Shown here: one piece after another, positions 14,656 to 23,681 of the stretch
Position numbering within the stretch: position 1 is the stretch's first letter
Layout of the letters: every line of letters starts with the position of its first letter
Source of the DNA: Rhodococcoides kyotonense
Lineage (GTDB): Bacteria; Actinomycetota; Actinomycetes; Mycobacteriales; Mycobacteriaceae
NCBI RefSeq assembly: GCF_900188125.1
Contig: NZ_FZOW01000034.1
Location: forward strand, 1-37,824
DNA: 37,824 nt
Reading direction: 5' to 3'
Translations under genes and position numbers: made by a program
The notes under the pieces: generated by a model
What the model was told of the DNA's origin: nothing
Databases searched by the model: none
Seen by the model: only the letters and a program-made list of their open reading frames with translations

Positions 14656-17600
14656 GACGATCCCCCGAACGCTCGAACTCCTCGGCGGCAGCACTGTCGC
14701 CGAGGAGTTTCGCCGTTGCGGCCAACGCGAAATCGACTGGGCCCGAGTAGAAAGCGCCGGAATTCAGGCCGCCGATGCGTCCAGCGAAGGGCAACAGCTC
14801 GCCGTGAATACGACGCGACGCCTCGACGTCTCCGAGCCTGGCCGCCGCGTGAGCCGAGTACGTCGTCATGCCCAGCCAGTAGTAGTCCCGCGCGTAGGGC
14901 CGCGCATCCGACCACAACGCGCGTGCGCGTTCGACGTCACCGCTGTCGAGCAGTGCGACGATCAACGGCAGGCGAAGGCTGTGTGGACGCATCGACTCGA
15001 CAGCGCTCAATTCGTCGACCATCGGTGACAGGTCATCGAGATATGTTGCGACGCCGAGCCTTCCGATCATCGCGATGAAGTAGGCGACGGCATTGCCTCC
15101 GGCCACCATCTGATCGGCGATCTCGGCGTATCTGGTGAGAGCGACGTCGGTTCTACCGGTCATGATCTCCGACGCGGCCTCGTAGATCTGCAGCACGCTG
15201 AGCATCTCGCCGAGTTGGTGACCCGATGCATGCCGGATCGCCGACGCGGCACTTCGCTCGGCCTCGTCGAGTTCCGTTGCGGCACAGTGTGACAAGAAAG
15301 CATAGTAGTGTGCCAGCGACGTGAAGCCTGCGTCGCCATGTGCGGCGGTCAGCAGTTCGTCGGCAATCGAGGGCAGTCGATCGGCAAGATCTGGCCCGAG
15401 CGCCGTGTACCCATATGCGTTCAACGCGTGGCACAGCACCTCCGGTGTTCCGGCTTTTCGCGCGATCTCGACGGCCTGCGTGGCGGCCGCGATGGTGGCG
15501 TCGACGTCGTCGCCCTCGATTTCGAACACCAACGCGACCAAGAGCAGCGCCCGGTCGACTGGCGGGAGATCATCTGCGGCAAGCAGGGTTTCGATGGGCG
15601 CGACGACCGATCGATCGACCTCTATCTCCGGCCGAATCGACCAGACAACCGGCGCTGCCCACGCCGTCAGCGCTGCGATCAGTTCAGAGCGCCCGATGCC
15701 CGACGCGATGTCGATTGCCCGTTGGCGTTCGGATCGTGCCGCCGCGGTCTCCCCCGCTCGGGCGAGTGATCCGACGAGGGGTAACAGCAGCTGGAGGAGG
15801 GATTCACGGGGCGCGTCGACGGCCTGATCGTGCAACGCGACAGCAGAACGCCACAGCACCAATGCTTCTCGATGCGAGCCCATCGCATCGGATCTACGAG
15901 CGGCATCGACGGCGTACGGCAGGACATCGAGCGCCGTTGTCGGTGTCGCGGACAGGATTGCGTGGTGTGCAAGCGCCGCATGATCGTGCGGTGTGTGGTC
16001 GGCGAGAACCCGTAGCGCGGCGCCGTGCATGCGTGTGCGACGCATCAGCGGTAGCTCGCCGTACAGCGTGTCCCGTACGAGGGCATGTGCGAACCGCACA
16101 CGGTCCGGCGATGGTTCGACGAGAAGTCCTGCCAGTACGGCGGGTTCGAGTGCGTCGAGCAGTGCATCCTCGGAACGTTCACTCATCGCCGCGAGAATTT
16201 CGAGGTCGACATCGCGGCCCAGCACCGACGCCCGCCTGAGTGTCGTGACGCTGTCCCCGGGCAAGCGAGTGATGCGACGGCGCAACACATCTCCGATACC
16301 GTCGGGGACCACAGATCGAGCTGCCTCGGGTCCCTCCGACAGAATCAGGCGTGCGAATTCCCGGACGAACAAGGGGTTTCCGTCTGTCCGCTCGATGAGA
16401 ATGTCCAGTATGTCGCTGGTGGCGTCGTAGCCTGTCTGCTTGGCCACCTCGGCTACTGCCGCGGGTGGTAGCCCGTCGAGATGGATGCGCGACGAGCCGG
16501 CGCCCGCAGTGGCGCCCCACGTCGTCTCCAGTTCGGGCGAGACCTCGGATGTTCGAAATGTCGCCACGACAAGCACTGTCGTGGTCGTGAGCGCGGCGAC
16601 CACATGACGCAGTATCTGCATCGTCAGCTCGTCCGCGCGGTGGCAGTCGTCGAGAATCAGCGCCACTGGAGCATCGTCGGCGGCAAGGCTCAGGTAGTCG
16701 GAGAGCCCCTTCGACAACCAGAATGGTTCGACGGCACCAGTTTCCGTGTCCGACGTCAACGGCAGCAACAGCTTCTCGACGTGCCCCGGCATCGGAAGAC
16801 GGTGCTGCAGCGCCGTCGCGATCTCCGCCCATGGCCAGCCGGGCGGGGTGCCGTCGACCTCGCGGCAACGGCCCCACGCCACGGTCCACCCGTCGGCGTC
16901 GAGATGTTCGACGACGTTCGACGCCAACGTCGTCTTGCCCTGACCGGGCTCGCCGCCAACCCACACCACTTCGAGGTGGCCGGATGCAACGTCTCTCGCG
17001 ATACCGAGGACGGTCCGTGTTTCGTCCGGGCGGCAGTTGACGTCGCGAGTTGCTTCGGGTTGCGCACGGGGCGTGGGTCTTTCGACGCGTTGCGGTGCCG
17101 CAAGATGCGGACTCTGCGCGAGTATGTCGGCTTCGAGGGCCCGGAGTTCGCTTCCGGGGTCGATGCCGAGCTCATCGGCGAGGTATCTGCGTGCGCGGCC
17201 GATCGTGTCGAGTGCGTCGCCCTGCCTGCCTGCGCGGTACTGGGCCAGGGCGAGCAGGTGAACGGGTCGCTCTCGACCGGGATTGTCGAGGACGTGGTGC
17301 GTCAGATCGGTGACGACGACGGCCGGAGACTCTCCCAATTCCAGAAGTGCCTGCGCACGCTCTTCGACTGCGGTGCGCTGGAGTTCGTCGAGCCGTGCGA
17401 TTTCCGGTGCAGCCCAGGACGTGTTGGCTACTTCCTGATACGGGCGTCCGGTCCACCGGGCTAGGGCGTCACCGAGGAGCGTGAGCCGTTCTTCGGGGTC
17501 GCCGATGCGGAGTGCAGTAGACAGCAGCTGCTCGAAGTGCCACGCATCGACGGCATCGACCGGCAGATCGAGGGCATACCCGGGCGACGAGCTGATCAGA

Positions 17601-17872
17601 ACGGTCGCGGGAGTGCGAGGCTTACGGTCGGGCTCGAGAACGCGTCGTAGATTGGACACGTGGACCTGCAGTGCCGCCAGCGCTTTCGGCGGCGGCTCAC
17701 CGGACCACAGGTCCTCGATGAGCAGATCCGTGGACACGACCGCACCTTTCGCCAGAGCCAGACGCGTCAACACCGTGCGCCTGCCGGGACCTGCGAGGTC
17801 GACGGCACGGCCGTCCCGCTGCGCACGCAGCGGGCCCAGTACGTGTATCGACAGCGGGTGCGAGGTACTCAT
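14621..17872 (-). CDS. AfsR/SARP-family regulator with AAA/NB-ARC ATPase and TPR-like tail
   Basis: 1083 residues from ATG 17870-17872 (GAGG four bases upstream). In order: an OmpR-like winged helix (about 8-100, IHVLGPLRAQRDGRAVDLAGPGRRTVL to SSPGYALDL), a BTAD domain (about 105-250, HFEQLLSTALRIGD to YLADELGIDPGSELRALE), a P-loop GEPGQGKTT (about 306-314), Walker B VALILDDCH (about 395-405) and roughly 500 residues of helical-repeat sequence. This is the large AfsR-type layout, in which ATP hydrolysis and the repeat region gate DNA binding. Such regulators often control secondary metabolism, but no biosynthetic cluster lies here. It follows the helicase gene by 20 bases and is probably co-transcribed with it. 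Confidence 0.88.
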   Translation of the reverse strand: MSTSHPLSIHVLGPLRAQRDGRAVDLAGPGRRTVLTRLALAKGAVVSTDLLIEDLWSGEPPPKALAALQVHVSNLRRVLEPDRKPRTPATVLISSSPGYALDLPVDAVDAWHFEQLLSTALRIGDPEERLTLLGDALARWTGRPYQEVANTSWAAPEIARLDELQRTAVEERAQALLELGESPAVVVTDLTHHVLDNPGRERPVHLLALAQYRAGRQGDALDTIGRARRYLADELGIDPGSELRALEADILAQSPHLAAPQRVERPTPRAQPEATRDVNCRPDETRTVLGIARDVASGHLEVVWVGGEPGQGKTTLASNVVEHLDADGWTVAWGRCREVDGTPPGWPWAEIATALQHRLPMPGHVEKLLLPLTSDTETGAVEPFWLSKGLSDYLSLAADDAPVALILDDCHRADELTMQILRHVVAALTTTTVLVVATFRTSEVSPELETTWGATAGAGSSRIHLDGLPPAAVAEVAKQTGYDATSDILDILIERTDGNPLFVREFARLILSEGPEAARSVVPDGIGDVLRRRITRLPGDSVTTLRRASVLGRDVDLEILAAMSERSEDALLDALEPAVLAGLLVEPSPDRVRFAHALVRDTLYGELPLMRRTRMHGAALRVLADHTPHDHAALAHHAILSATPTTALDVLPYAVDAARRSDAMGSHREALVLWRSAVALHDQAVDAPRESLLQLLLPLVGSLARAGETAAARSERQRAIDIASGIGRSELIAALTAWAAPVVWSIRPEIEVDRSVVAPIETLLAADDLPPVDRALLLVALVFEIEGDDVDATIAAATQAVEIARKAGTPEVLCHALNAYGYTALGPDLADRLPSIADELLTAAHGDAGFTSLAHYYAFLSHCAATELDEAERSAASAIRHASGHQLGEMLSVLQIYEAASEIMTGRTDVALTRYAEIADQMVAGGNAVAYFIAMIGRLGVATYLDDLSPMVDELSAVESMRPHSLRLPLIVALLDSGDVERARALWSDARPYARDYYWLGMTTYSAHAAARLGDVEASRRIHGELLPFAGRIGGLNSGAFYSGPVDFALAATAKLLGDSAAAEEFERSGDRLIESLRRRGSH

Positions 17873-17892
17873 GATGCCTCGCAGAATAATCG

Positions 17893-19797
17893 CTACGTTG
17901 CAGATGCTCTCGCTGCGAGAAAGGCCTCGGGATCGATCAAGTCTGCTTGACCGACGATCGACCCCAGATCCGCGATGCGCTCGATACCCGTCAGCACCAT
18001 TTCTTCTTCGACGGTTCCTTCGGCGTAGCCGTAGTAGCAGGTCGACGTGGTGTGCTTGTGGTCCTTGTCGATGCGGTTGGCGCGGCCCTCGATCTGCCGG
18101 ATGTCGATCGGAGTCCACCGGGGGTCGTGGATGAGCGTGACACGTGGGGCGGCCGTCGACACCGTTTTCTCGGGGAGAAGAAGCTCACCCGCGTGCAGGT
18201 TGATCGCACTCGTCGTCGTCGAGATGATCACCCGAGCCGCGCCGGTCTGGAAGCGTCGGATTTCGATCTCTTGATCCGCACTGCTCATGCTGCCGTCGAC
18301 GACGGCGACGTCGAGGCCCTCCTCGCGCAGAGTCTCGGCAAGCGCCGCCACGGACTCGCGGTAGAACATCGACACAAAGACCTGGTTGCCGTCGCGCACC
18401 CACGACCGAACCTGATCGGCCGACGCCGGAATCCTCAGGTACGAACACTTCTGGCGAAACCGCAGCGCCGCGGCCCTGGTACTGGGGTTCTTCTGCAGAA
18501 CCCGCTTGCCGCCCACTGCTTTCCACAATGGAAGGCCCAGCTCCTTGCGGTAATCCACCCACGCGGAGTTGTAGAGCCGCTTCTGCGCTGCCGTCAGTTC
18601 CTGGCCGAGCGGCTCGCGCGGCGTCGGCGGCGACGGACGCGAAATCGACCACGGGACAGAGCCTCCCGCGAGCCACCGGTGGATGGTGCCGATGTCGCGT
18701 TCGCGTCGGGCAGCGTCTTCCGGTTCCCACCGCCACGTCTTCAGGCCGCCTGCCTTGCCCTCCTTGAGAGCGAATCCGGCGTCGGTCAGGAACGTTGCCC
18801 ACTGGGTGGTGACGGCATAACCCAGCGAATCCTCGTCGAGGATGGGCTCGTTACCGCGGCTCTGTTCGATCGCACGTGCCATGTACGCGAAATGCATCGG
18901 TTGGTAGCCCGGCGTCGCGGACATCCACACGACCGCGCGCGCTGCCTCCTGGTACCGCCACAGAATCTGCGACTGCTGCGATTCGATGTTCATCAGCGCG
19001 TGGGACTCGTCGGCGATGACGACGTCGATGTCGAACCGCAGCTCACCCAGTGCGATGGTCCGCTTGTTCTGTGTCTTCTTGCGTTTGCCCAGGTCGGTGT
19101 CCTCGGGGACAGTGAGCAGCTTCTTCGTCGACTGGTAGGTGACCAGAAGCCAGCGCCTGCGCTCGGTGGGATCGACGTCGGCCTCGGTGTCCGCGATGGT
19201 GCGTCGCCAACCCGGCAAAGCGCCTTTGGGCGCGACGACGAGGACGGTACTGACGTCGTCGGGCATCTGCCTGACGGCCTCGCAGACTGCCAGCGTCTTA
19301 CCGAGGCCGGTCGAATCCATCTGTGCGAAGTACGGGAACCCGTTCTCCATGGCGTCCAGCTGCCGACGGACGGACTCGAGTTGCGTTTCGCGTGGGCGCA
19401 TCGACCGCTCGTGGACCACCTCGGGTCGCCACTCCTCGTTCGCGTCGTCCTCGACCCATCGCTGCAGGCTGTAGGGCATCGACTCGAACGAGGACAAGCC
19501 GTCGGGAAGCTCGGTTCCGTAGTACGCGAACACCCGCGGGCCGGGGTGCCACCGCGCGCCCGACGCCGATGCGAGTGTCCGGTCCTCGAACGGGACGTCG
19601 AGAACCCACACGCGCTCGCCGGGGTCAGGTAGACGCAGGTCGGGAGAGACGGTCTTGCGCACAGCCCGCTTCCGGGGAGCTGCCTTCTTCTTGGTGCTAC
19701 TCGTCGACTGCTTGAACTTACGAGCCGCCGCGCTCCTGCCTGCGCCGACGGTACGAGCAGTGGTGGTCGGCTTGCGTCTACGAGGTGGCACGCACAC
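17893..19797 (-). CDS. SNF2-like DEAD/DEAH helicase with DUF5710-like N-terminus
   Basis: 634 residues from a GTG at 19795-19797; GTG 19791 or TTG 19845 (inside the VOC gene) are alternatives. A Lys/Arg/Thr-rich disordered tail (1-50) precedes a short domain, VPFEDRTLASASGARWHPGPR (about 68-88), resembling DUF5710, found in phage- and plasmid-type helicases and primases. The superfamily 2 core follows: DSTGLGKT (161-168), VLVVAPKGALPGW, IADESH (DEAH-type, 261-266), MSATPG (292-297), and in lobe 2 QVFVSMFYRESV and the arginine finger QIEGRANRIDKDH. The enzyme should translocate on or remodel double-stranded DNA. It is sandwiched between a VOC protein and the SARP regulator on one strand with short gaps, an unusual partnership. 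Confidence 0.82.
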   Translation of the reverse strand: MCVPPRRRKPTTTARTVGAGRSAAARKFKQSTSSTKKKAAPRKRAVRKTVSPDLRLPDPGERVWVLDVPFEDRTLASASGARWHPGPRVFAYYGTELPDGLSSFESMPYSLQRWVEDDANEEWRPEVVHERSMRPRETQLESVRRQLDAMENGFPYFAQMDSTGLGKTLAVCEAVRQMPDDVSTVLVVAPKGALPGWRRTIADTEADVDPTERRRWLLVTYQSTKKLLTVPEDTDLGKRKKTQNKRTIALGELRFDIDVVIADESHALMNIESQQSQILWRYQEAARAVVWMSATPGYQPMHFAYMARAIEQSRGNEPILDEDSLGYAVTTQWATFLTDAGFALKEGKAGGLKTWRWEPEDAARRERDIGTIHRWLAGGSVPWSISRPSPPTPREPLGQELTAAQKRLYNSAWVDYRKELGLPLWKAVGGKRVLQKNPSTRAAALRFRQKCSYLRIPASADQVRSWVRDGNQVFVSMFYRESVAALAETLREEGLDVAVVDGSMSSADQEIEIRRFQTGAARVIISTTTSAINLHAGELLLPEKTVSTAAPRVTLIHDPRWTPIDIRQIEGRANRIDKDHKHTTSTCYYGYAEGTVEEEMVLTGIERIADLGSIVGQADLIDPEAFLAARASAT

Positions 19798-19828
19798 ACC
19801 GTAGAGCACGGCACCGACACGACTCCGA

Positions 19829-20221
19829 TCAAGCAGGAGGGGCAAAGAATTCGAGTGCGATGTTGTCGGGGTCGCGGAACGACAAGCCCGATCCGTAGTG
19901 GTCGTGCTTGATGCCGGAGTGGTCGATCTTCAGCTCGTCGAGTCTGGCCGGCCATGCTTGCAGTTCCTCCTGCGTGCACCCGAAGCCGACGTGATCGAGT
20001 CCGACGCGATGCTCGTCGAACGGCTCTCCCGCAGAGTGGCCCGGATGGGTGTGCAGTCCGAACAGCATGCCACCGCCGATGGCGAACACGGTGTGATGGA
20101 AGTTGCCGGAGTCCTCGTCGAGGACCGGGTCGGAACCGAACAGCCGCGAATACCAGGCAGTGCTGGCACTCAGGTCGGAGACGGTGATCGCCACATGGGC
20201 GAGTCCTGGAAACTCGGGCAT
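19829..20221 (-). CDS. VOC-superfamily (glyoxalase/bleomycin-resistance) protein
   Basis: 130 residues from ATG 20219-20221, eight bases after GAAGGA; the ATG at 20230 overlaps that site and is rejected. Two beta-alpha-beta-beta-beta modules: LAHVAITVSDLSASTAWYSRLFG at the start and GLDHVGFGCTQEELQAW in the second half, ending in GSGLSFRDPDNIALEFFAPP. H10 and the late Glu of ALEFF, with H77-type residue in GLDHVGF, fit metal ligands of VOC enzymes. Function may be a small dioxygenase, isomerase or glyoxalase-like reaction. The helicase start lies 31 bases beyond its stop, so it probably heads a three-gene operon. Confidence 0.85.
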   Translation of the reverse strand: MPEFPGLAHVAITVSDLSASTAWYSRLFGSDPVLDEDSGNFHHTVFAIGGGMLFGLHTHPGHSAGEPFDEHRVGLDHVGFGCTQEELQAWPARLDELKIDHSGIKHDHYGSGLSFRDPDNIALEFFAPPA

Positions 20222-20347
20222 GACACACATCCTTCGAGTCGACGAGGCGTTGATCTCACGCTAGGTGCGCGACCTCGTGTGCACTGGCAGATGAGGGTGA
20301 AACCACCCGACAGGACAGGTGAGAACCTCGTCGGTACGGTTCAGCGC

Positions 20348-21040
20348 ATGACGGAGAAGACGCCGGTGGCGGTGGTGCTGGTCCACGACCGCGATCCGGC
20401 CCTCGGCTATCGCAACATCGGCACACTCGTTCCCGAGTTGCAGGGGCGCGGGTACGAGCTCGAGGTGCATTCGTTCGACTACGGGCGCGACGCGATACCG
20501 CCCGACCTGGACGACGCTGCGATGGTCGTCGTCATGGGCTCGCCCGACGCCGCGTACGACGACGGTAACCACTGGATCGGCCCCGAGATCGCGTATCTGG
20601 AGGAGGCTGTCGACCGCAACGTCCCGATTCTCGGCGTCTGCTTCGGCGGGCAGCTGCTCGCGAGGGTGCTCGGCGGAACCGTCGCGAAATCGCAGTTCCC
20701 GGAGCACGGCTTTACCGCGGTGAAGACCGAGGACGCGGCTCTCGAAGGTCCATGGATGGAATTCCACGAGGACACGTTCGATGCCCCCGCGGGTGCGACC
20801 GTGGTGGCGCACAACGACGCAGCTCAACAGGCCTTCGTGTACGGACCGCACCTCGGTCTCCAGTTCCACCCCGAGATCGACATCGACAGTTTCGAATCGT
20901 GGGCCGACGCCTGGGTACGCGACAACGTAGAGCAGGACGACGCTCTCGTCACCGCGATCCGTGAGGATCTGAAGACCGGCGAGGCCGACGCCCGGAAACG
21001 ATGCAGTGCGTTGCTGGATGCGTGGCTCGAAGTGGGGTAG
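20348..21040 (+). CDS. Class I glutamine amidotransferase-like protein
   Basis: 230 residues. The triad is visible: C98 in GVCFGGQLLA and H174/E176 in LQFHPEID. The N-terminal VVLVHDRDPALGYRNIG and VVMGSPDAAYDD (oxyanion strand) match the stand-alone GMP-synthase-like amidotransferases (GuaA N-domain type). With no synthase domain or partner encoded nearby, it may hydrolyse gamma-glutamyl compounds, as several solitary members do. First gene of a tight forward operon: the next start is 19 bases after its stop. Divergent from the VOC gene, with about 125 bases between them. Confidence 0.85.
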   Translation: MTEKTPVAVVLVHDRDPALGYRNIGTLVPELQGRGYELEVHSFDYGRDAIPPDLDDAAMVVVMGSPDAAYDDGNHWIGPEIAYLEEAVDRNVPILGVCFGGQLLARVLGGTVAKSQFPEHGFTAVKTEDAALEGPWMEFHEDTFDAPAGATVVAHNDAAQQAFVYGPHLGLQFHPEIDIDSFESWADAWVRDNVEQDDALVTAIREDLKTGEADARKRCSALLDAWLEVG

Positions 21041-21059
21041 GCCCTATTACGGTGGGGGC

Positions 21060-22220
21060 ATGAACTTCAGCGACCATCAGATCGGCATCTATGCACAGGG
21101 CATGTTCACCGATCAGAGGCCGGAGATCACGACCAATCTGGCGAAACTCGAAGAGCAGGCTGCCGCGACGCTGACCCCCGAGGCGCTCGGGTACATCGTC
21201 GCGAGCGCCGGAAGCGGGTCGACGGCACAGGCGAACCGCGACGCGTTCGATTCCTGGCGCATCGCCCCGCGAATGTTGCGCAGTGCCGCCGAACGTGATC
21301 ACGGGGCGACGATCCTCGGCACGCAGGCGCCCGCACCGTTGATGATCGCGCCCGTCGGGATTCAGACGCTCGCGCATCCGGACGGCGAACTCGCGACGGT
21401 CCGCGCCGCTGCGGCACTCGGCGTGCCCTACATTCACTCGACGCAGGCGTCGCACTCGTTCGAGCAGGTCGCCGAAGCCGGCGGCGACTCGCCTCGCTGG
21501 TACCAGTTGTATTGGCCCACCGACGAATCCGTGCTGCTCAGTTTCCTGGCTCGCGCGAAGGACACCGGTTTCACGACGCTCGTGTTGACCCTCGACACCA
21601 CACTCCTCGGCTGGCGGCCCGCGGATCTGGACCGTGGGTACCTGCCGTTCCTGGCGAACCTCGGAATCGAGAACTACTTGTCCGACCCGGCGTTCCAGGC
21701 GGGACTGGAGCAGCCCGTCGACGCCAATCCCATTGCTGCCGCGATGCATTGGGCGCAGATGTTCCCGAATCCGGGCCTGAACTGGTCGCAGCTGGCGTTC
21801 TTGCGTCAGCACTGGGACGGCCCGATCGTGCTGAAGGGAATCTGTACCGTCGGGGACGCTCGATCTGCGTTGGAGCACGGCGTCGACGGCATCGTGGTGT
21901 CGAATCACGGTGGACGTCAGATCGACGGTGCACGTGCATCTCTCGACGCGTTACCCGACATCGTCGACGCGGTCGGCGATCGGCTGACGGTACTGTTCGA
22001 TTCCGGTGTGCGCACCGGCGCGGACATGGCCAAAGCCCTCGCCCTCGGGGCCGACGCGGTGCTGCTCGGCAGGCCGTTCCTGTACGGTCTCGCGCTAGGT
22101 GGTCAAGCGGGCGTCGAACACGTATTGCGTTGCATACTCGCCGAATTCGATCTCGTCACGAGCCTGTCGGGTCACACCGGTGCCGCGGAGCTCGGTCGCG
22201 AATCGGTGGTGCGCGCATGA
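21060..22220 (+). CDS. FMN-dependent alpha-hydroxy-acid oxidase (lactate 2-monooxygenase-like)
   Basis: 386 residues, an FMN TIM barrel. It follows Mycobacterium smegmatis lactate 2-monooxygenase along its length: IGIYAQGMF at the start, WRIAPRMLRSAAERD, APVGIQTLAHPDGE, QLYWPTDES, LTLDTTLLGWRPADL, PIVLKGICTVGDA, then the catalytic VSNHGGRQIDGA and FDSGVRTGADMAKALALGADAVLLGRPF. It should oxidise an L-2-hydroxy acid; lactate 2-monooxygenase turns lactate into acetate, CO2 and water. The GWRP segment and missing long loop residues favour the monooxygenase over the oxidase group, but the substrate is not certain. Translation is coupled to the GH13 gene by an ATGA overlap. Confidence 0.87.
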   Translation: MNFSDHQIGIYAQGMFTDQRPEITTNLAKLEEQAAATLTPEALGYIVASAGSGSTAQANRDAFDSWRIAPRMLRSAAERDHGATILGTQAPAPLMIAPVGIQTLAHPDGELATVRAAAALGVPYIHSTQASHSFEQVAEAGGDSPRWYQLYWPTDESVLLSFLARAKDTGFTTLVLTLDTTLLGWRPADLDRGYLPFLANLGIENYLSDPAFQAGLEQPVDANPIAAAMHWAQMFPNPGLNWSQLAFLRQHWDGPIVLKGICTVGDARSALEHGVDGIVVSNHGGRQIDGARASLDALPDIVDAVGDRLTVLFDSGVRTGADMAKALALGADAVLLGRPFLYGLALGGQAGVEHVLRCILAEFDLVTSLSGHTGAAELGRESVVRA

Positions 22221-23494
22221 GCCCGGCGTGGGTGCAGCATGCGCTCTGGTGGCAGGTCTACCCGCTCGGTTTCGTCGGTGCGCCCGTTCGGGATTGGGAC
22301 GGGACCTCTTCGGTAGACGAACACAAGTTGCTCAAGGTCGTCGACTGGCTCGACTACGCAGTGGAACTGGGAGCGTCCGGAATCGCACTCGGCCCGATCT
22401 TCGCGTCGGAGGGCCATGGCTACGAGACGACAGACCACTTTCGGATCGACGACAGGCTGGGCACCGCAGAGGATTTCGACGCGCTGGTCGTCGCGGCGCA
22501 CGATCGGGGCATGCGCGTCATGCTCGACGGCGTGTTCAACCATGTGGGACAGAGCTTTCCGCGTTTCCAGCAGGCGTTGCGCGACGGTTCGAGTTCCTGG
22601 TTCCACCTGGACTCCTCGGGTCGACATCGCAACTTCGAAGGCCACGACGAGCTGGTGACGTTGAATCACGACAGCGAGGAGGTTCGGCAGTACGTCGTCG
22701 ACGTCATGACGCACTGGCTCGATCGCGGGGCCGACGGATGGCGTCTCGACGCGGCATACGCTGTGCCGTCGACCTTTTGGGCGTCGGTGATACCGCGCGT
22801 GCGCGACAAGCATCCGGATGCGTACTTCCTCGGCGAAGTCATTCACGGTGACTACGCGGAGATCGTCGGACGCAGCTCTCTCGATTCCGTGACCCAATAC
22901 GAGCTGTGGAAGGCGATCTGGAGCGCGATCTCGGAGAAGAACTTCTTCGAGTTGTCCCATGCGCTCGGCAGGCACAACGAGTGGTTGGAGACGTTCGTGC
23001 CCGCGACGTTCGTGGGCAACCACGACGTCAATCGCATCGCCAGCACGGTCGCCGACGAGCGTCATCTCGCGCACGCACTCGTCGTATTGTTCACCGTCGC
23101 AGGCACGCCGACGGTCTACTACGGCGACGAGCAAGGCTTCCGCGGCGCAAAGGAGGAACGCGTCGGTGGCGACGACGAGGTGAGGCCCGAATTCCCGTCG
23201 AGCAAGGACGATCTCGCGCCGTACGGTTGGCCGATCTTCCACCTGCACCAGGAGCTGATCGGCCTCAGGAGGCGGCATTCGTGGTTGCATACCGCGCGCA
23301 CCGAGACCGTCGAACTGACCAACACCGCTCTGGCCTATCGCGTGTTCGACGGAGAAGAACGGCTGCACGTGGTGCTCAACCTCGGAGACGACAGTGTCGA
23401 ATATCGGATCAGTGGACCGGTGCTGGCAGGCGAGGCCACGGTTCAGGGTGGGTACGTGACGGTGGCGCCGCACGGGTGGGTCGTGCTCGGCTAG
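22217..23494 (+). CDS. GH13 alpha-amylase family glycosidase
   Basis: 425 residues, cytoplasmic (no signal peptide). The four conserved GH13 regions are present: DGVFNHVG (104-111), GWRLDAA with nucleophile D178, FLGEV with acid/base E207, and FVGNHD with D270. YYGDEQGFRGAKEERVGGDDEVRP follows as in oligosaccharide-active intracellular enzymes rather than secreted amylases. Likely substrates are short alpha-glucans, maltosyl or trehalose-type sugars. The C-terminal beta-sandwich (about 340-425) is short. It ends the amidotransferase/oxidase operon and is followed by a perfect 17-base-arm palindrome. Confidence 0.88.
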   Translation: MSPAWVQHALWWQVYPLGFVGAPVRDWDGTSSVDEHKLLKVVDWLDYAVELGASGIALGPIFASEGHGYETTDHFRIDDRLGTAEDFDALVVAAHDRGMRVMLDGVFNHVGQSFPRFQQALRDGSSSWFHLDSSGRHRNFEGHDELVTLNHDSEEVRQYVVDVMTHWLDRGADGWRLDAAYAVPSTFWASVIPRVRDKHPDAYFLGEVIHGDYAEIVGRSSLDSVTQYELWKAIWSAISEKNFFELSHALGRHNEWLETFVPATFVGNHDVNRIASTVADERHLAHALVVLFTVAGTPTVYYGDEQGFRGAKEERVGGDDEVRPEFPSSKDDLAPYGWPIFHLHQELIGLRRRHSWLHTARTETVELTNTALAYRVFDGEERLHVVLNLGDDSVEYRISGPVLAGEATVQGGYVTVAPHGWVVLG

Positions 23495-23497
23495 CGC

Positions 23498-23539
23498 CTT
23501 CTACGGCTATCTAGATGTCGCGCTAGATAGCCGTAGAAG
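23498..23539. repeat. Intergenic palindromic element, class C copy 1
   Basis: Perfect inverted repeat with 17-base arms: CTTCTACGGCTATCTAG (23498-23514) and its complement CTAGATAGCCGTAGAAG (23523-23539), loop ATGTCGCG. It lies 4 bases after the GH13 stop and about 25 bases before the TPP riboswitch, so it can terminate read-through into the riboswitch. Its centre has the form TCTAG-N8-CTAGA, also found twice at 27856-27936. Confidence 0.85.
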
Positions 23540-23562
23540 CTCCGATATGACTACACTCGTCT

Positions 23563-23645
23563 CTCGACACGGGGTGCCGCTGCACGGCGGCTGAGAACAC
23601 ACCCGTCGAACCTGATCTGGCCAGCACCAGCGTAGGGATGTCTAT
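23563..23645 (+). promoter_or_regulatory. TPP riboswitch (THI element)
   Basis: The conserved landmarks of the thiamine pyrophosphate aptamer appear in order: CGGGGTGCC (about 23570-23578), GGCTGAGA (23589-23596), ACCCG pairing back with CGGGG/T, ACCTGATCTGG (23610-23620), CCAGC and GCGTAGGGA (23629-23637). The closing P1 helix is GACA (23566-23569) with TGTC (23639-23642). The pyrimidine-sensing CTGAGA and the pyrophosphate-sensing side are both intact. It precedes an SDR gene and an LLM monooxygenase gene, neither of which is a classic thiamine gene. Confidence 0.93.
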
Positions 23646-23654
23646 GTCTGAGCT

Positions 23655-23675
23655 GTGCCTTCGAAAGAGAGGCGC
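23655..23675 (+). promoter_or_regulatory. Ribosome-site-masking hairpin (riboswitch expression platform)
   Basis: GTGCCT (23655-23660) can pair with AGGCGC (23670-23675), with one G-U pair and a 9-base loop. The stem includes the AGG of the Shine-Dalgarno AGAGAGG (23666-23672) for the ATG at 23682. This fits translational OFF control when the aptamer upstream binds TPP. No U-tract terminator is seen. Confidence 0.5.
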
Positions 23676-23681
23676 ATACCC

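Noticed and set aside
17947..19632. Long forward open frame of 561 codons
   Set aside because: Antisense to the helicase gene, which has all superfamily 2 motifs.
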